Positions 24,953-34,471 of a DNA stretch of 41,167 nucleotides are shown one piece after another. The position numbers were made by a program, and so were the translations under genes. The DNA lies in contig JAEWSJ010000014.1 in assembly GCA_023398335.1 (NCBI GenBank), positions 1-41,167 on the forward strand. Direction: 5' to 3'. Positions within the stretch are counted from its first letter, which is position 1, and every line of letters begins with the position of its first letter. The notes beneath the pieces were generated by a model, which did not search any database, was not told the DNA's origin, and saw nothing but the letters and a program-made list of their open reading frames with translations. This DNA is from Bacillota bacterium (lineage in GTDB: Bacteria > Bacillota_I > Bacilli_A > RFN20 > CAG-288).

Positions 24953-27553
24953 ATGGCAGAAAAAATTTATGTCAAAGATGAAGAAAGTTTGATGAAACAT
25001 GTTGAACAAGTTAAAGAAGCTCAACGTATTTATGCTTCCTTCACGCAAGAACAAGTTGATAAGATATTCTATCAAGCTGCTTTAGCTGCAAATAAGATGA
25101 GAATCTCACTTGCAAAAGATGCTGTTGCTGAAACAGGTATGGGTGTAATTGAAGATAAAGTAATTAAGAATCACTTTGCTTCAGAGTATATTTACAACAA
25201 ATATAAGAACGCTCAAACTTGTGGTGTTATTGATAGAAACGAATCCATGGGTTATGAAAGAATACTTGAACCAATCGGTGTTGTTGCCGCTATCGTTCCA
25301 ACGACTAACCCAACTTCAACCGCAATATTTAAATCACTTATCTGTTTGAAGACAAGAAACGGTTGTATTTTCTCACCACATCCACGTGCAAAAAAATGTA
25401 CTATTGATGCTGCAAAAGTTATTCTTGAAGCTGCTGTAAAAGCTGGAGCTCCAGAAAATATTATCGGTTGGATTGATGAACCTTCGGTTGTTTTATCATC
25501 TAATCTAATGAAAGATGCTGATTGTATCTTAGCCACAGGTGGCCCAGGTATGGTTAAAGCTGCTTACTCATCTGGTAAACCAGCAATCGGTGTTGGTCCT
25601 GGTAATACTCCAGCCATTATCGATTCTTCTGCTGATATCAAAATGGCGGCTGCTTCTATCGTCCATTCTAAATCCTTTGATAATGGTATGATTTGTGCTT
25701 CAGAACAATCAGTTATTGTTCTAGAGGATGTTTATGATGAATTCAAAAAAGAAATTCAATTAAGAGGTGGTTATATCTTAAAAGAAGATCAAATGGACAG
25801 TGTTAGACACACTGTTATTATTAACGGTGCTGTTAATGCCAAGATTGTTGGTCAAAAAGCTACTACTATTGCAAAGATGTGTGGAATCACATGTCCAGAA
25901 GATGCAAAAGTTTTAATTGGTGAAGTTGAATCTACTTCTTTAGATGAAGAATTCTCACATGAAAAACTTTCACCAGTACTTGCAATGTATAAAGCTAAAG
26001 ATTTCGAAGATGCTTTAGCAAAAGCCAAGGTCTTAGTTGAGCAAGGTGGATATGGTCATACTTCTTCTTTATATGTTGATGAAGTTAACGAGAAGAGTAA
26101 GATTGATGAATTTGCTAGCAAAATGAAGACATGCCGTATTCTTGTTAACACTCCTTCTTCACAAGGTGGTATCGGGGATATCTATAACTTCATGCTTAGA
26201 CCATCATTAACTTTAGGATGTGGTAGCTGGGGTGGTAACTCCGTATCTGAGAACGTTGGTTTAAATCAATTATTAAATGTTAAGTCAGTCGCAATAAGGA
26301 GAGAAAATATGTTATGGTTACGTCTTCCAGAGAAAGTCTATTTTAAGAGAGGCTGCTTAAGCGTTGCCTTAGAAGAATTAAAAGATGTATATAATAAAAA
26401 GAGAGTCTTCGTTGTTACTGACTCCTTCTTATTCCAATCCGGTTTTACAAAATGTATTACTGATAGATTAGAAGAAATGAAGATTGAATATGAAGTCTTC
26501 TCAGATGTTGCACCAGATCCAACCTTAGGTTGTGCTAAAGCCGGTGCTAAGAGAATGGAATCCTTTAAGCCAGATTGTATTATTGCCTTAGGTGGTGGTA
26601 GCCCAATGGATGCCGCAAAGATTATGTGGGTTTTATATGAACACCCAGAAGTTAACTTTGCTGATATGGCAATGGATTTCATGGATATTAGAAAACGTGT
26701 CTATCATTTCCCACATTTAGGTGATAAAGCTTTATTTATTGCTATACCTACTACTGCCGGTACTGGTAGTGAAGCGACACCATTTGCAATTATTACTGAT
26801 GAATCCAACGGCTGTAAATATCCAATAACAGATTATGAATTATTACCAAAGATTGCTATTATTGATGCGGACTTAATGATGAATATTCCTAAAGGCTTAA
26901 CAAGAGCTTCCGGTGTTGATGTTTTAGTCCATGCTCTTGAAGCAATCGCCTCAATTATGGCTTCTGATTATACAGATTCCATGGCAACTAAATCTTTACA
27001 ATTAGTCTTTAAGTATTTACCAAGAGCATATAAAAATGGAGCAACTGATCCTGAAGCTAGAGAGCAAATGGCATACGCTTCTTCTTTAGCTGGTATTGCC
27101 TTTGCTAATGCCTTCTTAGGTTTAGTCCACTCTATGGGTCATAAACTTGGTGCTTTCCACCATATTCCTCATGGTATTGCTGTTTGCAGTTTACTCATAG
27201 AGGTTATGAAATATAACGCAGTTGATAATCCAACCAAGATGGGTACATTCCCACAATACAAATATCCAAATGTCTTACATAGATATGCAGATGTCGCTCG
27301 TGCTATTGGACTTGAAGGAAAGAACGATAAAGAATTATTCGATAAACTTATTAAAGCCATCGAACAACTTAAGAAAGATGTTGAAGTTCCAGCCACAATA
27401 AAAGAAATGGGAATCGATGAAAAAGCTTTCTTAGCTACTCTTGATGAAATGTCAGAAAAAGCATTTGATGATCAATGCACCGGTTGTAATCCACGTTATC
27501 CACTAATTAGTGAGATTAAAGATTTATACTTAAAGTGCTATTATGGTAAGTAG
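24953..27553 (+). CDS. adhE: Bifunctional acetaldehyde-CoA/alcohol dehydrogenase
   Basis: 866 residues, the usual AdhE size, after AAGGAG. The N-terminal half is a CoA-acylating aldehyde dehydrogenase with catalytic Cys248 in DNGMICASEQ and VGPGNTPA. The C-terminal half is an iron-dependent alcohol dehydrogenase with GGGSPMDAAK, AGTGSEATPF and the iron ligands in HALEA, HSMGHKLGAFHH and HGIA. It reduces acetyl-CoA to ethanol while regenerating two NAD+, the main redox sink in fermenters, and typically forms cytosolic spirosome filaments. The leader region contains an 11-bp tandem repeat and a palindrome, so redox or alcohol-linked control is plausible. It is followed 21 bases later by a kinase gene, probably on the same transcript. 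Confidence 0.97.
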   Translation: MAEKIYVKDEESLMKHVEQVKEAQRIYASFTQEQVDKIFYQAALAANKMRISLAKDAVAETGMGVIEDKVIKNHFASEYIYNKYKNAQTCGVIDRNESMGYERILEPIGVVAAIVPTTNPTSTAIFKSLICLKTRNGCIFSPHPRAKKCTIDAAKVILEAAVKAGAPENIIGWIDEPSVVLSSNLMKDADCILATGGPGMVKAAYSSGKPAIGVGPGNTPAIIDSSADIKMAAASIVHSKSFDNGMICASEQSVIVLEDVYDEFKKEIQLRGGYILKEDQMDSVRHTVIINGAVNAKIVGQKATTIAKMCGITCPEDAKVLIGEVESTSLDEEFSHEKLSPVLAMYKAKDFEDALAKAKVLVEQGGYGHTSSLYVDEVNEKSKIDEFASKMKTCRILVNTPSSQGGIGDIYNFMLRPSLTLGCGSWGGNSVSENVGLNQLLNVKSVAIRRENMLWLRLPEKVYFKRGCLSVALEELKDVYNKKRVFVVTDSFLFQSGFTKCITDRLEEMKIEYEVFSDVAPDPTLGCAKAGAKRMESFKPDCIIALGGGSPMDAAKIMWVLYEHPEVNFADMAMDFMDIRKRVYHFPHLGDKALFIAIPTTAGTGSEATPFAIITDESNGCKYPITDYELLPKIAIIDADLMMNIPKGLTRASGVDVLVHALEAIASIMASDYTDSMATKSLQLVFKYLPRAYKNGATDPEAREQMAYASSLAGIAFANAFLGLVHSMGHKLGAFHHIPHGIAVCSLLIEVMKYNAVDNPTKMGTFPQYKYPNVLHRYADVARAIGLEGKNDKELFDKLIKAIEQLKKDVEVPATIKEMGIDEKAFLATLDEMSEKAFDDQCTGCNPRYPLISEIKDLYLKCYYGK

Positions 27554-27573
27554 AGAGAAAGGAATTAATTAAA

Positions 27574-28341
27574 ATGAAAGATCTCGGTAAAGAAATTCTC
27601 AAAAGAGAAAACAAAGCTATTTATTTAAATGAAAAAGAAAATACTATTGTAAAGAAGTTCAACAATAAGTTAGTTTCAAAATCTGATGTTTTAGCCGAAG
27701 CTTTAAATCAATCTAGAGTTGAAGAAACTGGTTTATCTATACCTTCACTCTTAGAAGTGTTCAAAGTTGATGATGATTGGTGTATTTCATCAACATTCAT
27801 CAAAGGTAAAACTTTAGCCGAACTTATGAAAGAAAATCCAGACAAAGAAGATGAATATTTAAATAAGTTAGTTGATATTCAAATTGATATTCAACAAATT
27901 GTCTGTCCTTCACTCCCACTACTAACAAACAAGTTGCAAGAAAGAATCTCTGCAACCAGAGAAATTATTCCAGCAACTACTCGTTATGAATTACATACGA
28001 GACTTAATAGTATGCCGAAACATATCAAACTATGTCACTGTGATATGAATCCAAGTAACATCATCATTGATGATAATGGTGATTATCATATTGTTGACTG
28101 GGCTCATGCTTGTAAAGGTAATGCTTCAGCTGATGTTGCTATGTCCTATTTATATTTCTTGTTAAATGGAAATGAGAATTTAGGAAAGAAATACTTAGCC
28201 ATCTTCTGCAAGAAAACAGATACTGCACTTCAATACATTCAAAAATGGATTCCAATTATCGCTGCAGTTATGTCATTAAAAGCAAATGAGAAAGATAAGA
28301 AAGTTCTTCTTTCTCTTACTGATGTTTGCGAATACGAATAA
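27574..28341 (+). CDS. APH/choline-kinase-like phosphotransferase
   Basis: 255 residues after GAAAGGAA. The kinase core is recognisable: LCHCDMNPSNIIID is the catalytic Brenner loop (HxDxxxxN, with a Cys between His and Asp), and HIVDWAHA supplies the metal-binding Asp. An N-terminal lobe contains STFIKGKTLAEL. The layout matches aminoglycoside phosphotransferase/LicA-type choline kinases that phosphorylate small alcohols or sugars. The small size and lack of a nucleotidyltransferase neighbour leave the substrate open. It is co-transcribed with adhE by position and closed by a strong terminator. Confidence 0.85.
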   Translation: MKDLGKEILKRENKAIYLNEKENTIVKKFNNKLVSKSDVLAEALNQSRVEETGLSIPSLLEVFKVDDDWCISSTFIKGKTLAELMKENPDKEDEYLNKLVDIQIDIQQIVCPSLPLLTNKLQERISATREIIPATTRYELHTRLNSMPKHIKLCHCDMNPSNIIIDDNGDYHIVDWAHACKGNASADVAMSYLYFLLNGNENLGKKYLAIFCKKTDTALQYIQKWIPIIAAVMSLKANEKDKKVLLSLTDVCEYE

Positions 28342-28362
28342 ACATAAGATTGTCTATTAATT

Positions 28363-28386
28363 AAGATGCGGGAAACCGCATCTTTT
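28363..28386 (+). terminator. Intrinsic terminator after the adhE-kinase unit
   Basis: AAGATGCGG, a GAAA loop, CCGCATCTT and a short T tail. Confidence 0.9.
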
Positions 28387-28428
28387 AAATTGAAAAAATA
28401 ATTGTATAATAATTAGTAGGTGAGAACA

Positions 28429-28899
28429 ATGACAAAAACAAATGCAATGCGAATACTAGATAAAGAAAAAATTCCTTATGAAGAAAAAACATATGAGGTA
28501 GATGAAGAAGATCTTTCTGGAGTACATGTAGCTGAACAGATTAAAGTAGCGTGTAATTTACTCTTTAAAACTATAGTTGGTAAAGGAGATAAGACTTCAT
28601 ATATCGTTCTTGTTATTCCTGTTGACAAGGAAATAGATTTGAAGAAAGCCGCTAAAGCATCTTCTAATAAAAGTATAGAGTTGCTTCATGTTAAGGACTT
28701 ACTTCCTATTACAGGATATATAAGAGGTGGATGTTCACCTCTTGGTATGAAAAAACAATTCGTAACATATGTAGATGATTCCGCTCAGACATTAGATAAG
28801 ATGTATATTTCAGGAGGGAAAAGAGGATTACAAATAGTATTGAAGCCAGATGATTTAATTCGCGCTTCAAAAGCTAAATATGCCTCGCTTTGTAAATAA
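28429..28899 (+). CDS. YbaK/EbsC-type aminoacyl-tRNA deacylase
   Basis: I start at ATG 28429 after AGGTGAG; the GTG at 28420 lies in that ribosome binding site. About 156 residues cover the complete YbaK fold. Family features include an N-terminal TNAMRILDKEKIPYE, then LLFKTIVGKGD with the conserved lysine, a central IRGGCSPLGMKK loop, and a C-terminal GGKRGLQIVLKPDDLI. YbaK hydrolyses Cys-tRNA(Pro), preventing misincorporation of cysteine at proline codons. A TATAAT at 28405-28410 is a likely -10. The next gene begins one base after the stop. Confidence 0.92.
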   Translation: MTKTNAMRILDKEKIPYEEKTYEVDEEDLSGVHVAEQIKVACNLLFKTIVGKGDKTSYIVLVIPVDKEIDLKKAAKASSNKSIELLHVKDLLPITGYIRGGCSPLGMKKQFVTYVDDSAQTLDKMYISGGKRGLQIVLKPDDLIRASKAKYASLCK

Positions 28900-28900
28900 T

Positions 28901-29503
28901 ATGCTAGAAAAAAACAATAAAGATTTAAGTGAAATCATCAGTACTATCGAGAATAAACGTTCATCATTTAATGAATCACTAAAGACAAAATTCTTCGATG
29001 AAGAAGGAAATTTAGTGATTGATTTACTTTTAAATAAAGATAATGTCTACAATACATTTTCTTCGGAGAAGCAAGAATCATTGAATCCTGAAATCTTCGA
29101 GTATATCTCACGCTCAATCGAATACACTTCATATAAAAGAATTGTACTAAATATTATTACTGAGATTAAGAATAAGAAAGATCGGGCGGAAATTGTTAAT
29201 TTAATTCAAAGACATTATTATGTTAATCTTATTAAAGCAAGAAAAAAGTATAAAAAAGAATTTAGAAAAGCGATGACTTTACTTTGTTTAGGAGCAATTA
29301 TTCTTGGAGTATATTTATATCTAACTATTTCCGATAATGCTTTCTTATCTGAAATAACTTCAATTATAGGTTCATTTGCAATATGGGAATCTCTTGATTT
29401 CTTTCTATTAAGTAGAAATGATGTAAAAGAAGAGTATCGCGCAGCAATTGATTTATTATCAGCAAAAATTGTATTTGAAGATGAAAAAAAATCTGAGGAG
29501 TAA
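28901..29503 (+). CDS. Two-helix membrane protein, unknown
   Basis: I prefer ATG 28901, directly after the YbaK stop, to the in-frame ATG 28880 inside ybaK; neither has a clear ribosome binding site, so coupling is likely. The 200-residue product has a long helical charged N-terminal part. Two hydrophobic segments follow (about 126-145 and 154-172) and an acidic tail (DEKKSEE). No family is recognised. It ends at a bidirectional terminator facing the phosphatase gene. Confidence 0.65.
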   Translation: MLEKNNKDLSEIISTIENKRSSFNESLKTKFFDEEGNLVIDLLLNKDNVYNTFSSEKQESLNPEIFEYISRSIEYTSYKRIVLNIITEIKNKKDRAEIVNLIQRHYYVNLIKARKKYKKEFRKAMTLLCLGAIILGVYLYLTISDNAFLSEITSIIGSFAIWESLDFFLLSRNDVKEEYRAAIDLLSAKIVFEDEKKSEE

Positions 29504-29519
29504 TTCACTCAGATTTTTT
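29487..29519. terminator. Bidirectional terminator
   Basis: AAATCTGAG and CTCAGATTT flank a short loop, with A and T tracts on either side. It overlaps the 3' ends of both converging genes. Confidence 0.88.
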
Positions 29520-30327
29520 TATCTAGATATAGTTCTTTAAATTTCTTAACTTCATCATCGGTGATTTTTAGAATGTTTTTTCTAAAGTCATAGAACGAAC
29601 CGTAATTCGTATTGATGTAATTAATTATTGCTTCGATATATTCTTTTTGTACTTGGAAGAGAATACGATAGGTCTCTTCTAATCGAGGATCATTAATTTC
29701 CGCTTTAAGTTCATCAATTTCTTTGATGATATTATCTTCAATTAAATAATTAGTTAGCATGAAATCTTCAACGATATCATTTTCGTTAACATCTAATAAT
29801 GAAAGAATGATGTAGGTTGCAATACCGACACGATCTTTACCGACGGAGCAGTGATATAAAGTAGCACCATCTGAGTAACTAAGAAGAAGTTTAATGAAAT
29901 TTGAATATTGAGATAAACAATAGGGATTATCGACAAAATTAATGTAGATATCTTTCATAAAAGAAAAAGCGTTGTTCTCTTTTATTCTTGTACTAACAAA
30001 AAGAGAATTTGAAGTTCTTTTTGTTAATTTAGTTTCTTTTGTTATTCCCATTTGTTCTTCAGTTAAAATTGGATTATTGATATATTCAATACCATCAATT
30101 TTTACATCGGGTTTTTCATTTCGCTCGTGTTCTGTTCTTAAATCTATAACTCTTTTAAGATTGTATTTATCTCTTAATATTTCTAAGTCTTCTTTAGACG
30201 CTACAGAAAGATTTCCGGAACGAATGATTCGTTTGTCTTTAACTTTTTGTCCGTTATATGAAGGCATTCCACCTAAATCACGGGTGTTTTTTAATGATTT
30301 TAATTCGATTACTTTTGAGTGTGACAT
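29509..30327 (-). CDS. Tyrosine-protein phosphatase (Y_phosphatase3 type)
   Basis: I start at ATG 30327, preceded by AAAGGAG; the longer frame to 30417 overlaps the upstream aldo/keto reductase. The 272-residue protein has the N-terminal NTRDLGGMPSYNG typical of secreted and cytosolic PTP-like enzymes (LipA/IphP-like). A central VIDLRTEHER follows, then the signature HCSVGKDR with Cys160 and Arg166. The Asp within the loop (KDR) is characteristic of the dual-specificity/phosphoinositide-tolerant branch. No signal peptide is seen. Substrate is unknown. It sits 17 bases after the reductase, suggesting one transcript. This gene ends in TGA, confirming TGA as stop in this genome. Confidence 0.88.
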   Translation of the reverse strand: MSHSKVIELKSLKNTRDLGGMPSYNGQKVKDKRIIRSGNLSVASKEDLEILRDKYNLKRVIDLRTEHERNEKPDVKIDGIEYINNPILTEEQMGITKETKLTKRTSNSLFVSTRIKENNAFSFMKDIYINFVDNPYCLSQYSNFIKLLLSYSDGATLYHCSVGKDRVGIATYIILSLLDVNENDIVEDFMLTNYLIEDNIIKEIDELKAEINDPRLEETYRILFQVQKEYIEAIINYINTNYGSFYDFRKNILKITDDEVKKFKELYLDKKI

Positions 30328-30343
30328 TACTTTCTCCTTTGCA

Positions 30344-31261
30344 CTACGGTAACATGTATCCAGCTTTACGATATAAGAAATAGAATTCTTCTCGTGAAAG
30401 ATTAATCTTGCTTCCATCGAGAGTTTCTTTTATATGTTCTAAGGAAGTAGAGCCGGTAATAACTTGGATGTTCTTTCCTAATCTAAATAAGAACGCTGTG
30501 GCGATAGCACATTTTGATACGCCGTATTTATTTGCGATTGTTTCTAATGCGACGTTTAATTCTTGATACTTATCAGAATTAAAGATTGTTCCTTCAAAGA
30601 AACCATATTGATATGGAGACCAACATTGAAGTGCAATATCATTGCGTTTTAAGAAGAAGAATAAACCATTATCACGGGAAACGGATTCGCTATTTTCTAG
30701 GTTCATATTCATTTCTTGAGCAACCATATTTAAATGAGCTATACCTAGTTGTACTTGGTTAACTTCTACTGGTACTTTTAGTTCTGTTTGAAGATATTCA
30801 ATAGCGCTTGGAGAAAAGTTAGATACACCAAAGTGTCCAATCTTCTTTTCTTTAACTAGCTCTTTAATCGCTTGGTTAATTTCCTCTGGCTCCATTAATA
30901 TATCAGGACGATGAAGAAGATAATAGTCGATATAAGATAAGTTCATACGTTTTAAGGAGGCTTCACAAGCTTCTTTGATGTGTGAATAAGAAAGATCAAA
31001 TAAAGATATTCCTTCCACATCGCGTTTAACTAGTCCACATTTTGTTTGAATTATCATTTTTGAACGAAGTTCGGGACATTTTTTAAGGACTTCACCTAAT
31101 TTTCTTTCACATTCACCACGACCATAAATATCGGAAATATCAAAGTATTTAATTCCAAGATCTATGGCACCTTTAATTAGATTTTCTAAGCCGCTAACAT
31201 CTAATTTATTAAGTCTCATTAATCCTAGAATAACTTTGTTATCAGTTAACATTGAATTCAT
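30344..31261 (-). CDS. Aldo/keto reductase (YdhF-like)
   Basis: 305 residues after AGAGG. The catalytic tetrad is visible as Asp41 and Tyr46 (FDISDIYG), Lys74 (IQTKCG) and His117 (YYLLHRPD). NADPH-binding elements such as VITGSTSLEHIKE occur near the C-terminus. GHFGVSNFSP and the long insert after VNQVQLG match the YdhF-type branch. It reduces aldehydes or ketones with NAD(P)H in the cytosol; the natural substrate is unknown. An 18-bp perfect palindrome lies between its -10 and start codon. Confidence 0.93.
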   Translation of the reverse strand: MNSMLTDNKVILGLMRLNKLDVSGLENLIKGAIDLGIKYFDISDIYGRGECERKLGEVLKKCPELRSKMIIQTKCGLVKRDVEGISLFDLSYSHIKEACEASLKRMNLSYIDYYLLHRPDILMEPEEINQAIKELVKEKKIGHFGVSNFSPSAIEYLQTELKVPVEVNQVQLGIAHLNMVAQEMNMNLENSESVSRDNGLFFFLKRNDIALQCWSPYQYGFFEGTIFNSDKYQELNVALETIANKYGVSKCAIATAFLFRLGKNIQVITGSTSLEHIKETLDGSKINLSREEFYFLYRKAGYMLP

Positions 31262-31285
31262 TGTAATACCTCTTTCTGAAATTGA

Positions 31286-31303
31286 TAAAACAAATTTGTT
31301 TTA
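31286..31303. promoter_or_regulatory. 18-bp palindromic operator candidate
   Basis: TAAAACAAATTTGTTTTA is a perfect palindrome. It lies between the minus-strand TATAAT (31318-31313) and the reductase start at 31261, the usual place for a repressor site. No regulator gene is adjacent. Confidence 0.6.
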
Positions 31304-31409
31304 CTTCTTAATATTATACATTATTGTTAAGAAATTTTTAAATGAATATGAGATGCATAATTATGTGTAAAGTGGTAAAAAAATAATTGAAATGTTGTAT
31401 AATTTATCT

Positions 31410-32006
31410 ATGAATAAGTTTATTGCACATTTTATTTTAATCACTAAACATCGTCATCGTGTTATTCGCAATGCGGCTCATTTAGGCATCTTTTTTCATT
31501 CTTTAGGGCATGATTTATCAAAGTATAGTAGCGTGGAGTTTAAAGGCTCATATAAGTACTACAATGGAGTTAGATCTCCAATATATAACGAAAGAAAAGA
31601 TCACGGATATTACAGCGATGTCTTTGTTCATCATACTTCACATAACAAACACCATTTTGAATATTATATGGATTTTTGTGGTAATTACACTTTAACAAAA
31701 AACATCCCTTATATTTATTGCCTTGAAATAGTTGCTGACATGATCAGTGCCTCTTCAGTTTATATGAAAAAGAATTATCGTCGTGATAGTGTAGTAAAGT
31801 ATTTAGAAGGAAAAAAAGCTACAAGTTTAATGACAGACGCCACCTATGAATTTATTCATTGGTGTTTAGTTCAATATGCCGAAAGTGGATTTAAGCATTT
31901 AAAGAAAAAGAATACTAAACCTAAGTATCTAGAGTTAGTGAATAAATACGAACCGTATAAATACTATCGTTTAACTGAAGCCTCTAAATATGAACTTAAG
32001 TTTTAA
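31410..32006 (+). CDS. DUF5662-family protein
   Basis: 198 residues if started at ATG 31410. Family features are clear: HFILITKHRHRVI, LGHDLSKYSSVEF, and HHTSHNKHHFEYY, with many His and Asp residues suggesting an HD-like metal site. The alternative ATG at 31392 would place a TATAAT (31398-31403) inside the gene. If that hexamer is the -10, ATG 31410 is only seven bases away and the mRNA would be leaderless. No ribosome binding site is visible for either start. The function of DUF5662 is not known to me. The following GNAT gene overlaps by 17 bases. Confidence 0.8.
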   Translation: MNKFIAHFILITKHRHRVIRNAAHLGIFFHSLGHDLSKYSSVEFKGSYKYYNGVRSPIYNERKDHGYYSDVFVHHTSHNKHHFEYYMDFCGNYTLTKNIPYIYCLEIVADMISASSVYMKKNYRRDSVVKYLEGKKATSLMTDATYEFIHWCLVQYAESGFKHLKKKNTKPKYLELVNKYEPYKYYRLTEASKYELKF

Positions 32007-32508
32007 AAGAGTTGACATCTCTTATTTAGATGCAGCCATGGATATTATTTCCGATGCTAAGCAATTGCTTAGTGTCGATTCTTTACAGTGGCAACAAGGA
32101 TATCCGTCTATTGACACTATAAAAAATGATATTACGAACGACAATTTATTTGGCTTATTTAACGAAGATGAATTAATCGGCGTTGCTGCATTGATTAGAG
32201 GTGTTGATAATAATTATCTAGAGATAAACGGAAAATGGATTACATCTGCTTCAAAGGCTGATTTAGTTATTCATCGTTTAGCTTTAAAGAAAGAATACTA
32301 TCATCTTCATTTAGGAATAAAGATGATTACTTACGCGGTTCAATACGGAATAGAGAAGAAATGTCATTCAATCAAAGTTGATACGCATAAGAAGAACATA
32401 GCAATGCAAAAAACACTCTGCAACACCGGTTTTAAATACTGCGGAATAATTAAATTAAATAGCGGAGAAAAAGACAATTTACGGTTAGCATACGAAAAAA
32501 TAATATAA
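31990..32508 (+). CDS. GNAT-family N-acetyltransferase
   Basis: 172 residues, beginning within the end of the DUF5662 gene. The order of elements fits GNAT: an N-terminal strand-helix (SFKRVDISYLDAAMDII), FGLFNEDELIGVAAL, and motif A HRLALKKEYYHLHLGIKMI with the acetyl-CoA pyrophosphate loop. A C-terminal NTGFKYCGII strand resembles the NxGF signature. It probably acetylates a small amine or protein N-terminus in the cytosol. The substrate cannot be assigned. Confidence 0.85.
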   Translation: MNLSFKRVDISYLDAAMDIISDAKQLLSVDSLQWQQGYPSIDTIKNDITNDNLFGLFNEDELIGVAALIRGVDNNYLEINGKWITSASKADLVIHRLALKKEYYHLHLGIKMITYAVQYGIEKKCHSIKVDTHKKNIAMQKTLCNTGFKYCGIIKLNSGEKDNLRLAYEKII

Positions 32509-32577
32509 TTATGGAAAATATGACGTTTCGCAACCAAGATAGCAATTAATAGTAGCGGAAAAGCAACTGAAAAAATC

Positions 32578-32607
32578 TTGTTATTAAAAATATTCAAGTG
32601 CTATACT
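32578..32607 (+). promoter_or_regulatory. Putative promoter of the ABC exporter
   Basis: TTGTTA (32578-32583), 18 bases, TATACT (32602-32607). Transcription would begin near 32614, so the ATG at 32609 could not be used as the start. Confidence 0.5.
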
Positions 32608-32650
32608 TATGACATTGAAAGAGGACGAAAAGTTCATTAGGAATATCATA

Positions 32651-34471
32651 TTGAAAAAGAAAAAGGGTACTCGTATTTTTACACGCTAAAAAGACAGCTA
32701 AAGTCTATAAAAGAGAATAAATTATCTTACGCGTATTTTTTTGTTTTTTATTTACGCAGTCTTTTCCGGACTTATACCAGTCGCCTCGACTTTCTTTACA
32801 AAGATAGTTATTGATTTAATTCAAGGCAGCGGGGATGTAACTTCTCTTATTATTTCTGTTGCTGTACTTATTTCAATTTGCATAGTATCATTTGTCGTTT
32901 CTTCAACTCTAGGATACTATAATGGTTCGATATTTTTATCTTTACGTATGACAGAGTTTAAGAAGATAGTTAAGTTGATGAAAAATGTTAATTATGAATG
33001 TATTGAAGATAGTGTTTTCCAAGATCGTATTAACGTTGGTTTTAGAGCATTAGATAGTGATGGAAGAGGATTTGAACATACTTATTCAAGTTTTGTAAGG
33101 ATCCTTGGTTATCTTGTTTCATGTATCTTATTCTTTGTAATTATTGGTTATAACGAAATATATATTGCACTTATTTGTATTGGAGTCACCATCGCTACTG
33201 CGTTTATAAATAAAACATATTCAACTTATGCACATTCTAGAGAAGATGATGATTCACGTACTGCTCGTCAAGCAAATTATTTTAATGAGACTTGCTCAGA
33301 TTTTGATTATGGTAAAGATATTAGAATATTCGATTTAAAAGATAGTTTAATTAACAAATATAAGAATCGTTCATTAAGTTATATCAAGGTTGTGAGCGAT
33401 GTAGCAAATCGTAAATTCTTATTATCTTTTGGTGAATTAGTTTTACTTCTTCTTCAAGATGGTTTTTCTTATTACTTAATAATTAAAGGATACTTTGATG
33501 GAACATTATCGATGTCGCTCGCTTCCTTATATCTTGTTGAACTTGTTAGTTTTTCAACGATATTACGTAGCTTAGTTGATGAAGTATCCATTATTCTTAA
33601 AGATTTAAAATTATCTTCAACTTATTACTACATCATTGATAATGAGAACAAGCTTAAATCAAGTGGATCGCTAAAGGCTATCGCTAAAGACACTCCAATT
33701 ACGATTGAATTTAAACATGTTTATTTCAAGTATCCGAACACTGAGAAGTATATTCTCAACGATTTGAATTTAGTTATTAACGCAAAAGAAAAGATTGCTA
33801 TTGTTGGAACTAATGGAGCTGGTAAATCAACAATAGTTAAACTCATTTGTGGATTGTTCTATCCGACTAAAGGAGAAATCCTTATCAACGGAATTCCAAC
33901 TACTTCATTTGATCAAGATTCGTATTACGACATGTTTTCAACCGTCTTCCAAGATTATTCTGTTTACGCCTGCTCAGTCTTAGATAATATTATTGGTAAT
34001 GACTCCTCAGAAGATGCAGCAATAAGAGCAAAACAATGCATTGAAACAATCGGACTTAAAGATGTAATTGAAAAATTACCACAAAAATACGATACCGTGT
34101 TAAATAAAACCATCGATGAAAAAGGTGTGGATTTATCCGGCGGTCAAAAGCAAAAGATTGCAATTGCGAGAGCTCTATATAAAAATGGTAATGTTGTTAT
34201 TCTAGACGAACCTACTTCAGCTTTGGACGCTTTAGCAGAGGCGGATATTTATCAAAGCTTTGATGGCTTAATCAAAGATAAAACGGCGATATATATTTCT
34301 CACAGATTATCTTCGACTAAGTTCTGCGATCACATTGCTTTCTTTAATGAAAATGGATTGAAGGAATATGGAACCCATGAAGAATTAATGGCGAAGAAAG
34401 GTGAATACTATAAGATGTTTGTAATTCAAGGACGTTATTATCAGGAGGAGCAAGAATATGGAAAAAACTAA
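32651..34471 (+). CDS. ABC exporter half-transporter A, N-terminus broken by two frameshifts
   Basis: From about 32741 onward an uninterrupted frame encodes an exporter: transmembrane domain (to about residue 290), then an ATPase with GTNGAGKST, LSGGQKQKIAIARAL and VVILDEPTSALD. It has no start codon other than TTG 32741 and begins inside the first helix. The missing start lies upstream in another frame (GYSYFYTLKRQLKSIKE, then KLSYAYFFVF). Restoring one A in the A5-G-A5 run (32654-32664) and removing one T from the T6 run (32744-32749) joins TTG 32651, spaced after AGGAAT, to the long frame. Either these are sequencing errors in homopolymers or the gene is phase-variable or decaying. Its partner follows with a 14-base overlap. 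Confidence 0.8.

Noticed and set aside
32609..32689. Short frame beginning with ATG 32609 as a separate peptide or the true exporter start
   Set aside because: It starts within a few bases of the predicted -10 and has no ribosome binding site; TTG 32651 after AGGAAT is more plausible.
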